DNA of 64,000 nt from Pseudanabaena sp. PCC 6802 (GCF_000332175.1 NZ_KB235914.1:1737368-1801367); one strand, 5' to 3'; shown: positions 52,942-63,700, numbered from the stretch's first letter. Notes: generated from the sequence alone by a model not told the origin. Program-made: numbers and translations.

Positions 52942-55900
52942 TCAGTTAGATTTAGGTTGTGTTAATTCTCTTAAAGTTTCGATCAATTCTCGCTCTTGAT
53001 ATGGCTTGGTAAAGTAGCCCGTTGCCCCTAAATTCATCGCTAAACGACGATGCTTGTCGCCACTGCGCGAAGTCAGCATAATGACGGGTAATTTGCCGTA
53101 CTCGGGTTTGGCGCGAATCTGAGACAGCAACCCGTAGCCATCTAGGCGCGGCATTTCGATATCTGAAACAACAGCATCTACTCGCAAACCTTCGACAAGC
53201 TTGGATAAAGCATCTTCTCCATCTTTTGCCTGTTCCACGCGGAAACCTGCTTTTTCTAGCGTGAGGGCGAGAAAGCGGCGCACGTTGATGGAATCATCGA
53301 CTACTAGAATTGAGGTGCGGGTTGGCGGTTGGCGGTTGGCGGTTGGCGGTTGGGGAGTAGGAGGTTTTAGATCTGCAAGAGCAGGAGCAGGAGAGATAAG
53401 AGATTCGATGAGGGGGGTAGTAGGCTCAGGTGATTTAGGAAGTTCAGGTGGTTCGACTAGAGCAGTAGGCGCGGATGATTCAGGTAATTTCGCAGATTCA
53501 ACAGATGCGAGAGATTCAAGTGATTCAGTCAATTCGGTAGATGCGGGAGACCTTACAGGTTCAGCGGATTCAGTTGATTCAGGGGAATCAATAGGTTCGG
53601 CAGGCGCGGCGGCTGGTAGTTCGGGTGCGGGAGGGATAAGTAACTCCATGCCAGTGAGAAACTGTAAAGCTACTTCGTTAAGGTCTAATAAGGGTACGGC
53701 TTGACCGCTACCCAGGATGATACAGCCTGAGAAAAGTTTTGGTAGTTTGATATTGCCTTCAATCTGGCGAATAGTCGCTTCTTGTTCGCTCCAGAATGCA
53801 TCCACGAGGATGGCAGCTAGTTCGTTCTTTAACTCCACAACGATCGTGGCAGATCCGGAGGTCACAATGCGATCGTCGATATAGTCGATTTGGTGCTGAC
53901 AGTTTAGCTTGAGCCGATCGCTTAGCTGCACTACTGGTATAGTTTGTCCCTGCCATACAAATCCGTATCTATTGTCCTGCTTGAAGATATCTGGGGAGCT
54001 ACATGCCACCACGCCCGCGATCGCAGAGCTTGGAATTGCCAGGATTGCCTGACCGACCTGCACTAGCAAAACACGGGTGGATAGGAGGGTAAAGGGAATA
54101 CTAATCGTAAAGGTCGTGCCTACCCCCACCTCAGTATCTATTGAGATTTTAGCGCCAATTTGATTCAAGTTAGTTTGTACGACATCCATCCCCACACCGC
54201 GACCGGAGAGCGATGTCACTTTATCTGCCGTACTAAAGCCAGGTTCAAAAATTAGAGATAGCAATTTCTGCCGGGGAATAACATCAATTTGCGATGTATC
54301 TTTACCTGATTCAATCGCCATTTTCCGTACTTTGTTACGGATTTTTTCTGCATCAATACCGCCGCCGTCATCTTGAATTATGACGAGGATTTTATCGCCC
54401 TGAAATAGAGTCTCGATCAGGATTTTTCCTTGGGCTGGCTTGCCGCGCTCTGCCCGCACGGAGGCCACTTCAATGCCGTGGTCGAAAGCATTGCGCAAAA
54501 TATGATTCAAAGGGTCGCTGAGAGCATCTAAGATCGCGCGGTCAATTAGCGTGTCGCCGCCCTTAATTACTAAGTCCACATCTTTGCTATGTTGCATAGA
54601 TAGGCTGCGGATCACCCTGGGGAACTTACTGACAATATCTGAAATCGGACGCATCCGAATTTGCGCGATCGCTGTTTGTAATTGTTTAAAATGGCGATTT
54701 TGGTTGGAGGCGTTCTGCTCTGCTTCGGCAAGGGTTAGATTAACGTCAGCGATCGCTTCTTCCAATTGCACAATAGTTTCGATCACGGACTGCGAAAGGG
54801 AATGCATCTCGCCATATCGATCCATCTCCAGGTTGTCGAAATCAGTATAGGCTGAGGTTTCAGATGCAATGGCTGGCTCTGCTACAGCGTGTGCTGCACT
54901 GGTACTGGCATGTTCGTCGTATTCGTCATTGGCTTGCCGATCGGATTGCTCTAAGCCCAAGCTATTTTGCAGCGTCATCCGATCGTAGGCGGATTGCAAC
55001 TGTAAGTTTGTATTCTCTAAATCGCGCATCCGTCCATCTAGTATTTTTACTAGCGATCGCATCCGTCTCAATTGCCGATCGACTCCATTATTACCAATCG
55101 ATAGCTCTTCCGAGATATCGTACATTTGTTCCAGACGGCTGACTGGCAGTCTGATGCTTGCCTCTTTGAGATAAGCCGCAAGCATGTCGGATACCGACTG
55201 CGGGAGCGATACTGGCAGATCGTTACTTTCCTGGCTTGTGTCGAGGTCTTCAAATAGCTCAAACAAACTACCCGCTGCATCTTGCGATTTAGAAGTCTTT
55301 TGAGCCTTATCAGGTGTTTTGTCTGCTTCGGGCTTGACGTAGGCAGAGAAATCTTTGCCTTTAATAGTTTTTAAAGCAGGCATGTCCGAACTGGACTTTC
55401 CAACCTTATCTTGCTTATCTTTTTTAGCAGCTTTAGAACTCGCGCCTGCTTTGACTGGCGATCTGGCATTACTGGCTTCAGTCACCCGATCTAGATTTTT
55501 ATCCTCATCTACCTTTTTAGATGTTGTAACTCGTACCGCATCATTGACAATAGGGGTTGCAGGGACATCTAGAGTAGCAGGTTGATGGGAACTCTCCTTT
55601 GGAGTTATTGGCGTTACTGGTGTGGGTGCATCGCTTAGAGCAGAAACTTGGGGAGAACTCTCTTCGCGATCTGCTGATGTTATTGCATCAGGGGCATCGC
55701 TCAAAAAGTTATCTAAAGTCTCAACTTGAGGGTAACTTTCCTTTGGGGTTACTGTTGATACGGGATCCGGGAGCGCGGTCGCAGTATCGTCTAGAGCATC
55801 AACTCGAGGGGAAGGGGTCTCGTCAGTGCTGGCGCGATCGCGACTTCCTGGCAACTTATCTTCTGGCTTGGGTGGATTATCGACCCGCGTACCAGTTTGA

Positions 55901-58900
55901 GCGTTAACTGTTCGTTTATTGTTTTTATTTGCAGTGGAAATAGCGGAATTACTCGATCCGAACAAATCGATGCCGTCAGCAACATCAAATATTGAATCAA
56001 AAATAAACGCTTCTAGGGCTTTGTCTTGGAAAGGTGTATCCAGTCGCTCTGGCTCAAATATCAACTCGTTTTCCAGGTCGCCTTCCAATTCATCTTCCAA
56101 TTCATCCGGCTGGGGCGCAAATACATCGAGATCGTCAAAACTATCTGTAACTTGCGATCGCTCTAATTCATCCACATCAATGCTATCTAGATCCAGATCG
56201 CGCTCTAGCTCTGTAGTATCAGTTAGAGCAACTTCGCTAACTATTCCTGTATCCATGCTGGAATTTGCTGCCACAGCCTCTAGCTCTGTGGCAAATTCGT
56301 CAATATCAGTTGCAAACTCGCCAACGGTAATGTCCTGAGGTAGTAAGCCTTCAAATTCCTCAGGTGTGATATCAGGGAGGGGAGCTACATCCGTAATGTT
56401 TGCTTCTTCCACCAAGGTTGGCAGGGAGACTTGGGTAGCGATCGCTCCGGTATTATCGATGATAACGAGGGCTTGGGCGTTACGCCATCCTACCAGCGCC
56501 GCTTCGGCAATTTGCTGAGTAGGGTGAGATTGCGCTGCGAGGGCTTGGGTTACCGATTGGCAGAGAGAGACGAAATTTGGCAGCTCCAGCATCTCGCCGA
56601 TACCAGCGAGATCTTCAGCGATTGTAGTAAGCTCTGCAGCCAAAGTGGAAGATGTATCTGGATTTGCAACTAGTGCTTCGAGGCGATCGATGTACGATCC
56701 GACCTCGGACTCAAACATCATAACAGCGAGATTGGTTTCTTCTTCCTCTTCTTCGGCAGCGGACTCTATCGGTTCAGCAGCATTTAATTGTGTTTCCAGT
56801 TGTGCAAAGATGGGAAAAGCATTAGTATTCAGCCACTCCGATGTTACTTTTACACCTTGTTTGCACTGTCGGACGATCTGTCGCAAAATCTCGGAGCTAC
56901 TGAATAGAAGTCTTGCGATGTCGGGGCTGACAGCAGGGCGGTTTTCTTTAAGAAGCTTGAAGCTGTCCTCCAGACGGTGAGCAGCTTGACTGAGAACATC
57001 AAACTGCATCATCGCAGCACCGCCTTTGAGCGAATGAGCTGCTCTTAGTACCTGGTCGATTCGCTGTTTGAAGTTACTAGCTGCAGTATCAAAGTCGGCC
57101 AAGCCATCATCAATGCTGTCGATGTATTCTGATGCCTCTTCGAGGAACATCATGCGAACTGCTTTCTCCTCCTCGTCCAGAGGTTCTTCCTCAGCGATCT
57201 CAGCACCAGGTTCCTCCAGTCGTCCTGGCTCGAGAACCTCCATTGCTTCAACTTCATCAAAATTCAGATCGGCTTCAGGTTCATCCGATCGCTCTAGTTC
57301 GAGAAACTCTATGGCATTTTCAATTTCATCGAGATCCAAATCGGCAATAGCATCCATAACGCTATCTACTTCATTGGAACGCAAATCCTCTTCCATTGCA
57401 TGTTTTGCAGTTTCCCAAACATCGGATTTAAGTTCAGTAGAATCGCTATCCACACTCAATTCATCTTCATCAGCTAAGCGCTCTGTCAATTCAACCGCAT
57501 CAGTCAGGAAGTTCGGATCGGCGATCTCTAACTCTGTTTCCAGGCTTGGGGCATCTTCTGAGAGTTCGGCATATACTTCCTCTAATATTTCGCTTAATTC
57601 TTCTTCTGCTAAGGGTGGCAAGGTAATTTGCGTAGCGATCGCCTCTGTATTGCCAATCGTCACGAGAGCCTGAGCATTACGCCACGCAGCGAGGGCGGAT
57701 TCCGCAATCCTGGGAATGGGGCAAGATCGGTCTGCCAATGCTTGGGTTACCGACTGACAGAGGGAAACGAAATTAGGCAACTCTAACATTTCACCGATAC
57801 CCGCCAGATCCTCCGCGATCGCGGTAAGTTCTGTATAAAGCGTAGAGTCTGAATCGGTAACTAATCCTTCTAAGCGATCGAGGTAGCTTTCCACCTCGGA
57901 CTCAAACATCATTACAACGAGGCTGACTTCCTCTTCCTCTTCTTCAACTGCTTCCGTTGCTTCAGCCGCATTTAACTGAGCTTCTAATGCCTCAAAGGTG
58001 GGAAATGCGTTAGCTTCCAGCCATCCTGATGTTACCTTGGTACCCTGTTTATATTCTCGAGCGATCTGGCGCAGAATCTCGGCACTATTGAACAGAAGCC
58101 CCTCGATCTCAGAAGTGATGGCGGGGCGGTTTTCTTTAAGGATTTTGAAACTATCTTCAAGACGGTGGGCAGCACGGCTGAGGGCATCAAATTGCATCAT
58201 TGCCGCACCACCTTTAAGCGAGTGGGCGGCTCTGAGCACGCGATCGATTTGCTGCTTGAAGTTGCTGGCGCTGGTATCGAAGTCGGCCAAACCATCGTCA
58301 ATGCTGTCAATATATTCTGATGCCTCTTCCAGAAACATCATGCGAACGGCTCTTTCTTCTTCGTCTAATGTTTCCTCATCTCCTTCTGCGATCTCCGTTT
58401 CGGATTCCTCTAGTTGCAATGTATCGGTAATTTCTTCTTCAAAATTCAAATCTTCGACAAGCGCGATGTCATTTACTTCAGACGCTAGGATTGAATCTAA
58501 CTCATTATCTGCCTCAGCTTCATCTAGTTGCAATATATTGTTAGTTTGTTCTTCAGGATTCAGAACTTCAGCAGGAGTTAGAACACTCTCTTCAGATGAC
58601 AGGATGACATCCAATTCACTTTCCAGATCTAAGCTAGCTTCTAAAGTTGATTCATCTTCAAGATTTAAACTTGAGTCTAATTCATTTCCTTCTAGACCTT
58701 CTAGATCTATATTTTCTTCAGGATTCAGTCCATCTGCGAGATCTAGATCTCTTTCTAATTTACTAGCCAAACTAGGGCTAGCTTCTAAATTTAACTCGAC
58801 TTCAATACTTCGGCTACCTTCCAGTTCATTTTCTGGATTCAGGCTATCCTCTAGATTTAACTCGTTTGTAAGACCCAGGCTTACCTCTAATTCGTTTTCT

Positions 58901-60660
58901 AGCTCCAGGCTATCTTCTAACCGATCTTCCGGTTCGAGATTGAGATCGTCTTCTGCATCTGACCCAGCTTCAATATCCAGGCTATCTCCTGGGTTTAGCC
59001 CATCCAAGTTTAGATTGTTTGCTGCTTCGCTTTCCAGGGTCAATCTATCTTCCAGATTTAATTCATCTTCAAAGTTGAGGCTTGACTCCAGTTCGCGCTC
59101 CAACTCTAGATCTAAGCTATCTGCTAACTGAGTCTCAAGATCGAATCCCACATCGTTTCCTAAACCCAAATCGGTTCCAAGATCCAGGCGATCGCTCGAC
59201 CTCATCTCAGGCTCAAGACCGAGTTTTTCTTCTAGTCCCAGTTCGTTTTCCAGATCTAGCCGATCTTCAAAACCAAGCTCCTCATCTAAATTTAATTCCT
59301 CCACTGCATTTAACTCGCGATCGAGACCCAGATCCTCTTCTCGATTTAGCCTGTTCTCAGGCTCCCATCTGTCCTCGGAGTTCGGTTTGTCAGCAAGTTC
59401 CAAACTGTCCTCTGAACTCAGATCGTCATCAAGATTCAGGTTGTTTTCTAAATTTAGCTCGCGTTCGAGATCTAATATGCTTTCGAGATCCAGGTTGTCT
59501 CCCAGATCCGAACCGCTTTCAAGCTCTAAGCGATCGTCTGAGTTCCGATCGCGATCGAGCGCCAGGCTATCCTCTAGATTCAATTCATCTGCAAAACTTA
59601 GATTGCTGTTTGAGGTTGTATTCTCCAGTTCAGGCTCGTTTTCCAGATTTAGATAGCTTTCTAGATCGTCGAACATTTCCTGAATGCCAGGTTCGGCTTG
59701 AGACTCTTCAGCTTCCACGGAAAGTTCGCGTTCGGATACCACCGTCTCTTCTCCATCAGCGAGCGAACCCGCCTCGGTAATTTCCAGCACTTCTTCCAAC
59801 TCTGCTAGCAATTCCTCAGTAGTTGCCAGATCCGGCGTATCTCTCCCCACCGTTTTCTCTACTGCCTTCTCTGCCTTTCTCTCCTCTAACGGTGGCAGGT
59901 TAATATAAGTAGCGATCGCCCCAGTATTCCCAATCATTACTAGAGCTTGAGCGTTGCGCCATGCTGACAGAGCCGCTTCAGCAATCTCAATGGTGGGATG
60001 AGATTTAGCTACTAAAGCTTGGATTACCGATTGACAAAGGGCAACGAAATTTGACAGCTCTAGCATTTCCCCCATCCCCGCCAGATCCCCTGCGATCTCT
60101 AAAACATCGGCATCTAATGTCGGTGATGTTTCCGGATCGGTAACTAACCCTTCAAGCTGTTCCAGGTAGCTTTCCACTTCGGACTCGAACATAATCGCAG
60201 CAAGGTTAACTTCCTCTTCTTCCTCTTCCTCAACCCCCTCTGCGGCAGCGGCGTTATTTAGTTGCGTTTCTAGTTTCTCGAAAAGGGGAAACACTTGGGT
60301 TTCTAACCATTCGCGATCGACAAATTGTTGGCTTCTGCTTTGCCGGACAATCTGACGTAAAATCTCAGAACTATTAAACAGGAGTCCTTCAATTTCAAAG
60401 TCGATTTCAGGACGATTTTCTCTGACGATCTTAAGGCTGTCTTCGAGCAGATGTGCAGCATGGCTGAGATCTTCAAATTGCATCATTGCTGCCCCGCCTT
60501 TGAGCGAGTGGGCAGCGCGCAATACACTATCAATCTTCGATCTGAAATTAGAAGCATGGGGATCGAGATCGACCAAACCATCTTCGATGTTCTCGATGTA
60601 TCCGATCGCCTCTTCGAGGAACATCATCCGTACTTCTAGTTCTTCGTCATCCTGGTGCAT
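52942..60660 (-). CDS. Giant CheA-like hybrid histidine kinase, triple HPt, PixL/PilL class
   Basis: A 2572-residue kinase for taxis or type IV pilus control. Three HPt modules have phosphorylatable His at 51, 813 and 1209 (each AAHSLKGGAAMMQF). Each carries a second conserved half ending in (L/A)AWRNAQALV or GWRNAQALV. Modules 1 and 2 are separated by an acidic hexapeptide linker (355-690). A disordered Pro/Ser/Lys region (about 1570-1800) leads to a dimerisation region. The ATPase domain follows, with NHILRNAFDHG, QDDGGGID and LSGRGVGMDVV. A CheW-like domain (about 2190-2340) and a receiver (2449-2570, Asp2500, Lys2552) end the protein. A 7-bp tandem repeat encodes residues near 2436-2447. 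The upstream neighbour is a chemoreceptor; the cyclase follows. Confidence 0.92.
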   Translation of the reverse strand: MHQDDEELEVRMMFLEEAIGYIENIEDGLVDLDPHASNFRSKIDSVLRAAHSLKGGAAMMQFEDLSHAAHLLEDSLKIVRENRPEIDFEIEGLLFNSSEILRQIVRQSRSQQFVDREWLETQVFPLFEKLETQLNNAAAAEGVEEEEEEEVNLAAIMFESEVESYLEQLEGLVTDPETSPTLDADVLEIAGDLAGMGEMLELSNFVALCQSVIQALVAKSHPTIEIAEAALSAWRNAQALVMIGNTGAIATYINLPPLEERKAEKAVEKTVGRDTPDLATTEELLAELEEVLEITEAGSLADGEETVVSERELSVEAEESQAEPGIQEMFDDLESYLNLENEPELENTTSNSNLSFADELNLEDSLALDRDRNSDDRLELESGSDLGDNLDLESILDLERELNLENNLNLDDDLSSEDSLELADKPNSEDRWEPENRLNREEDLGLDRELNAVEELNLDEELGFEDRLDLENELGLEEKLGLEPEMRSSDRLDLGTDLGLGNDVGFDLETQLADSLDLELERELESSLNFEDELNLEDRLTLESEAANNLNLDGLNPGDSLDIEAGSDAEDDLNLEPEDRLEDSLELENELEVSLGLTNELNLEDSLNPENELEGSRSIEVELNLEASPSLASKLERDLDLADGLNPEENIDLEGLEGNELDSSLNLEDESTLEASLDLESELDVILSSEESVLTPAEVLNPEEQTNNILQLDEAEADNELDSILASEVNDIALVEDLNFEEEITDTLQLEESETEIAEGDEETLDEEERAVRMMFLEEASEYIDSIDDGLADFDTSASNFKQQIDRVLRAAHSLKGGAAMMQFDALSRAAHRLEDSFKILKENRPAITSEIEGLLFNSAEILRQIAREYKQGTKVTSGWLEANAFPTFEALEAQLNAAEATEAVEEEEEEVSLVVMMFESEVESYLDRLEGLVTDSDSTLYTELTAIAEDLAGIGEMLELPNFVSLCQSVTQALADRSCPIPRIAESALAAWRNAQALVTIGNTEAIATQITLPPLAEEELSEILEEVYAELSEDAPSLETELEIADPNFLTDAVELTERLADEDELSVDSDSTELKSDVWETAKHAMEEDLRSNEVDSVMDAIADLDLDEIENAIEFLELERSDEPEADLNFDEVEAMEVLEPGRLEEPGAEIAEEEPLDEEEKAVRMMFLEEASEYIDSIDDGLADFDTAASNFKQRIDQVLRAAHSLKGGAAMMQFDVLSQAAHRLEDSFKLLKENRPAVSPDIARLLFSSSEILRQIVRQCKQGVKVTSEWLNTNAFPIFAQLETQLNAAEPIESAAEEEEEETNLAVMMFESEVGSYIDRLEALVANPDTSSTLAAELTTIAEDLAGIGEMLELPNFVSLCQSVTQALAAQSHPTQQIAEAALVGWRNAQALVIIDNTGAIATQVSLPTLVEEANITDVAPLPDITPEEFEGLLPQDITVGEFATDIDEFATELEAVAANSSMDTGIVSEVALTDTTELERDLDLDSIDVDELERSQVTDSFDDLDVFAPQPDELEDELEGDLENELIFEPERLDTPFQDKALEAFIFDSIFDVADGIDLFGSSNSAISTANKNNKRTVNAQTGTRVDNPPKPEDKLPGSRDRASTDETPSPRVDALDDTATALPDPVSTVTPKESYPQVETLDNFLSDAPDAITSADREESSPQVSALSDAPTPVTPITPKESSHQPATLDVPATPIVNDAVRVTTSKKVDEDKNLDRVTEASNARSPVKAGASSKAAKKDKQDKVGKSSSDMPALKTIKGKDFSAYVKPEADKTPDKAQKTSKSQDAAGSLFELFEDLDTSQESNDLPVSLPQSVSDMLAAYLKEASIRLPVSRLEQMYDISEELSIGNNGVDRQLRRMRSLVKILDGRMRDLENTNLQLQSAYDRMTLQNSLGLEQSDRQANDEYDEHASTSAAHAVAEPAIASETSAYTDFDNLEMDRYGEMHSLSQSVIETIVQLEEAIADVNLTLAEAEQNASNQNRHFKQLQTAIAQIRMRPISDIVSKFPRVIRSLSMQHSKDVDLVIKGGDTLIDRAILDALSDPLNHILRNAFDHGIEVASVRAERGKPAQGKILIETLFQGDKILVIIQDDGGGIDAEKIRNKVRKMAIESGKDTSQIDVIPRQKLLSLIFEPGFSTADKVTSLSGRGVGMDVVQTNLNQIGAKISIDTEVGVGTTFTISIPFTLLSTRVLLVQVGQAILAIPSSAIAGVVACSSPDIFKQDNRYGFVWQGQTIPVVQLSDRLKLNCQHQIDYIDDRIVTSGSATIVVELKNELAAILVDAFWSEQEATIRQIEGNIKLPKLFSGCIILGSGQAVPLLDLNEVALQFLTGMELLIPPAPELPAAAPAEPIDSPESTESAEPVRSPASTELTESLESLASVESAKLPESSAPTALVEPPELPKSPEPTTPLIESLISPAPALADLKPPTPQPPTANRQPPTRTSILVVDDSINVRRFLALTLEKAGFRVEQAKDGEDALSKLVEGLRVDAVVSDIEMPRLDGYGLLSQIRAKPEYGKLPVIMLTSRSGDKHRRLAMNLGATGYFTKPYQERELIETLRELTQPKSN
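53322..53353. repeat. Heptanucleotide tandem repeat (TTGGCGG) in kinase gene
   Basis: Four perfect TTGGCGG units (53322, 53329, 53336, 53343) plus a partial fifth (TTGG). On the coding strand it gives the heptapeptide period QPPTANR then QPPT, just before the receiver domain. A gain or loss of one unit shifts the frame. Confidence 0.9.
58591..59598. repeat. Degenerate 18-bp repeats encoding acidic hexapeptides
   Basis: About 55 units of the hexapeptide pattern X-L-X-L-E-X (for example ELNLED, RLDLEN, ELGLEE, KLGLEP, SLDLEL, ELNLEN), between HPt modules 1 and 2 of the giant kinase. The DNA period is 18 bp with units such as GAATTAAATTTAGATGAGG-like sequence on the coding strand, now well diverged. 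Confidence 0.85.
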
Positions 60661-60722
60661 AAGCCTTTATCCCTTTACATGCCTGCTGCTAATTAACGAT
60701 CGATTCTGTCCGTTGTATTTAT

Positions 60723-63700
60723 TTACTGTTCGAGTTCTAGCTGACTCACTGTTAGCCTCAACTGTTCTAGTGATTCTGCGGTGTCTTGCAAAGACTGGTT
60801 TAGTTGCTGTGACGATCTCGTCGTGCGTTGAGATATGTGGGCAATATCTTGAATTAAGTTGGCGATCGAACCGGAGTTGGTTGTTTGCGATGCCGTAAAT
60901 TCCACCATTGGTTCTGCAAGCTGGTTAATCTGCTGGGAGGCGATCGCAATTTGCTGCAGATTTTGTTTTGCTGCCTCGACTAGCTGCGTGCATTCAACTA
61001 CCTGTGTCGTGCCTAACTCCATAAAATTAATTACTTCACCCGAGTCTGCTTGAATGTTATCAATCAGTTCCTCAATTTCCTTGGTAGCCGCAGCGGAACG
61101 GGTAGCTAGCTCTCCGACTTCCTCGGCAATGTTAGTAAAACCACGACTATCTGACCCGCTACGGGATGCTTCTAAACTAGCATTAATCGCTAAATAGTTT
61201 GTGCGGACTGCCACTTCATTAATCAAAGCCGAAACCTTCGAGATATGTTGTGATGATTCCCCTAAGCGCTTAACTTTTTTCGCGGTGGCGGCAATTGTGG
61301 CACGAAGCTGGGCGATCGCTTCGGCGCTCTGCTCGATTGCCTGGTTGCTAGTGAGGGCAGAGTCTGAAGCGGTATGGGCAGTGCTGGCAAAGCGATCTGC
61401 CATATCAGCCGCTGACTGTATAGAAGCGGCCATAGTTTGCAGGAAGTCGACCGTGCAAGTAATTTCATCAACCTGCCTGATGGCATCGGCGGAAATCTGT
61501 GCCGTTGCTTGTTCGCTATGACGAAGCGCGGCTTCGATCCTTTGCAAGTAACTTGTCGCCTGAGCGATCGCCTGCTTCAGTTGTTCGGGTGCCATACCAG
61601 ACAAAGCGGGGATGCCAGCAGGTATAGGACCGGACTGCTCGAGAGTAGATTTAGGTTGACTGGCTTGCAGGATTTCATCAAGCTCATCTAGCTCGTCTAG
61701 CTTATCGAATACATCATCAAATGCTTTGCTAAGCTCGTCCTCAGGTCTTGCTTCTAGCGCTCGGAGTTGCTCGATCGCCTCCAGTTCCGTTTCATCTGCT
61801 GAGGTTTGTAGCGGGAACTGGGCTTGCAACCTGGACACGAGCAGATCGATACTGCGATCGGAAACGATCGATTCAGGTGGCTCTTTGGTTGCTTCGGCTA
61901 ATTGCTGAATTGCACTCAATATGCTCTCAGATTGCTGTTGCGATTGCTCCTGTGCCGCGTGTTGTTGCTCGATCAGTTGTTGCAGGATGTCGCTAACATC
62001 GCGATCGACATCTGGCCCAGCCATTCGATCGGTTACTCTGTCAGTTACTCTGTTTGCCAAAGCATCAATACTGGCTTCCGAAATGCTCAGATCCTGAGGT
62101 TCTGGCTGCGTTGGAGCTTGGTTTGCGAACTGCTCGGTCAGACGTTCGTTTAGCCGATCGCTTAACTCAACATTTAACCTGGCATTCGATTGACTCAATT
62201 CCTGGATGGCATTTAATATTTCCGCAGTCTGCTCCTGTTGGTGTTGCCGCTCGGCGTATTGCTGCTCGACTAGCTGTTGCAGAGCTTGCAAGCGATCGCC
62301 GATCTCCGGCTGGGCGATCCGTGCCTGCACTCTCTCTGCCATGGAATTAATACTAGCTTCAGAAATGGTAAGTTCCTGGAGTTCTGGCTGGGTTGGCGCT
62401 TGGCTTGCAGTTTGCGCGATTAATCGATCGCTTAACTGGTTATTCGATTGACTGAGGGCTTGCAATGCGCTCAATATTTCTGCGGACTGCCGCTGGAGCC
62501 TCTCTTGCTCTGCTTGCTGCCGCTCGGCTAATTGCAACAACAACTCGCTGATGTCGCGCTGTCCGATCTGAGCCTGTACCCTCTCCGCGAGGGAGTTGAG
62601 ACTGCGATCGGAAATCGTTATTTCTTGAGGTTCTTGGGAACTTGTATCGGATCGGTTTAGGGCTTGAATCGCGTGCAATATTTCTGTAGTTTGCTGTTGC
62701 AGCCGATCGCGTTCCGCACGTTGTTGGTCGATTAATTGCAGCACCAGATCGCCAATCTCTTGCCCACCTTGCTCGCTCGTTAGGGTATTGGGGACAGTAT
62801 TGGTTCGATCGAACTGGGCTACTCTTGCAGCGATCGCGTCAATACTGCGATCGGAAATTGTCAGCTCTCCAGGCTCCGATCGTGCGTCCGTTGAAGTTGT
62901 TAAACGTCCGATCTGGGCAATTGTTTGGGCGATCGCCTCGGAGTTGGAGCGGTTGAGTTCCTGAATTGTATGCAAGATGGCGGTGGACTGCTGTTGTCGC
63001 CTTTCCTGGTCGGCATGTTGTTGAGCGATCAGTTGTTGTAGGTATGCGATATCTTTGCTGTCCCGTTGGGCAAGCTGTGCCTGGACTTTTTCCACCAGAA
63101 AACTAATACTCTCGTTAGAGATTTGCAGATCCGCAGTCTCCACCTGAGCTAGCTTTTGTAGGGCTTTAAACAGTTGCGTCCTCTGCTGTTGCAGGTGTTG
63201 TCCCTCTATTGTTTGCTGCTCGAACAAATCCTGCAAATTGGCAATTTCTTCTACGCCTTTAAGTAAGGCATCGAGATCGTCTCGAGCGTTGTCTAAATTG
63301 GCACGATCCGCCAAAACTTCCTCCACTGTATTTTTGGCAGTCCTGATGCGATTAATCCATAGGCGGGAGATGAAATAAGCGATCGCTCCTACCAGAATTA
63401 GAGATAAAACTGCACCGATCAGGCACAGTTCCCATACTCCCCTTAAAGAAGCCAGTGCCTTGTTTTCATCGATACTGGTCAGCGATCGCCAATTTAGTTC
63501 TGGTAAGCCCGCCAGTTGGACTGGTGGCACATAGGACAATAGTTTTTTCTCCCCATCCAGGATCGCTTCTTTGGTATCGATGGAGTTTGCCGCCAGTAAC
63601 TCTTTAAGCACGACGGGGTAGTTCCCCGTAGCATCTTTGCCAATTAAACTCGTATCGGTCGCCAGGACATAATTACCATCGGCGTTAACCACAAAGAAGT

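Noticed and set aside
53201-53704. 167-codon plus-strand frame across the kinase linker
   Set aside because: Antisense shadow of the Pro/Ser/Glu-rich linker; Gly/Ser/Asp-rich composition only.
58591-59598. Repeated DNA considered as a CRISPR array
   Set aside because: The units are 18 bp, contiguous, degenerate and in frame with a protein. There are no spacers and no cas genes.
57998-59780. Long Ser/Arg-rich frames on the plus strand opposite the giant kinase gene (377 and 232 codons)
   Set aside because: They are open only because the 18-bp acidic repeats on the minus strand lack stops in the complementary frame. They have no domain, no ribosome-binding site and biased composition.
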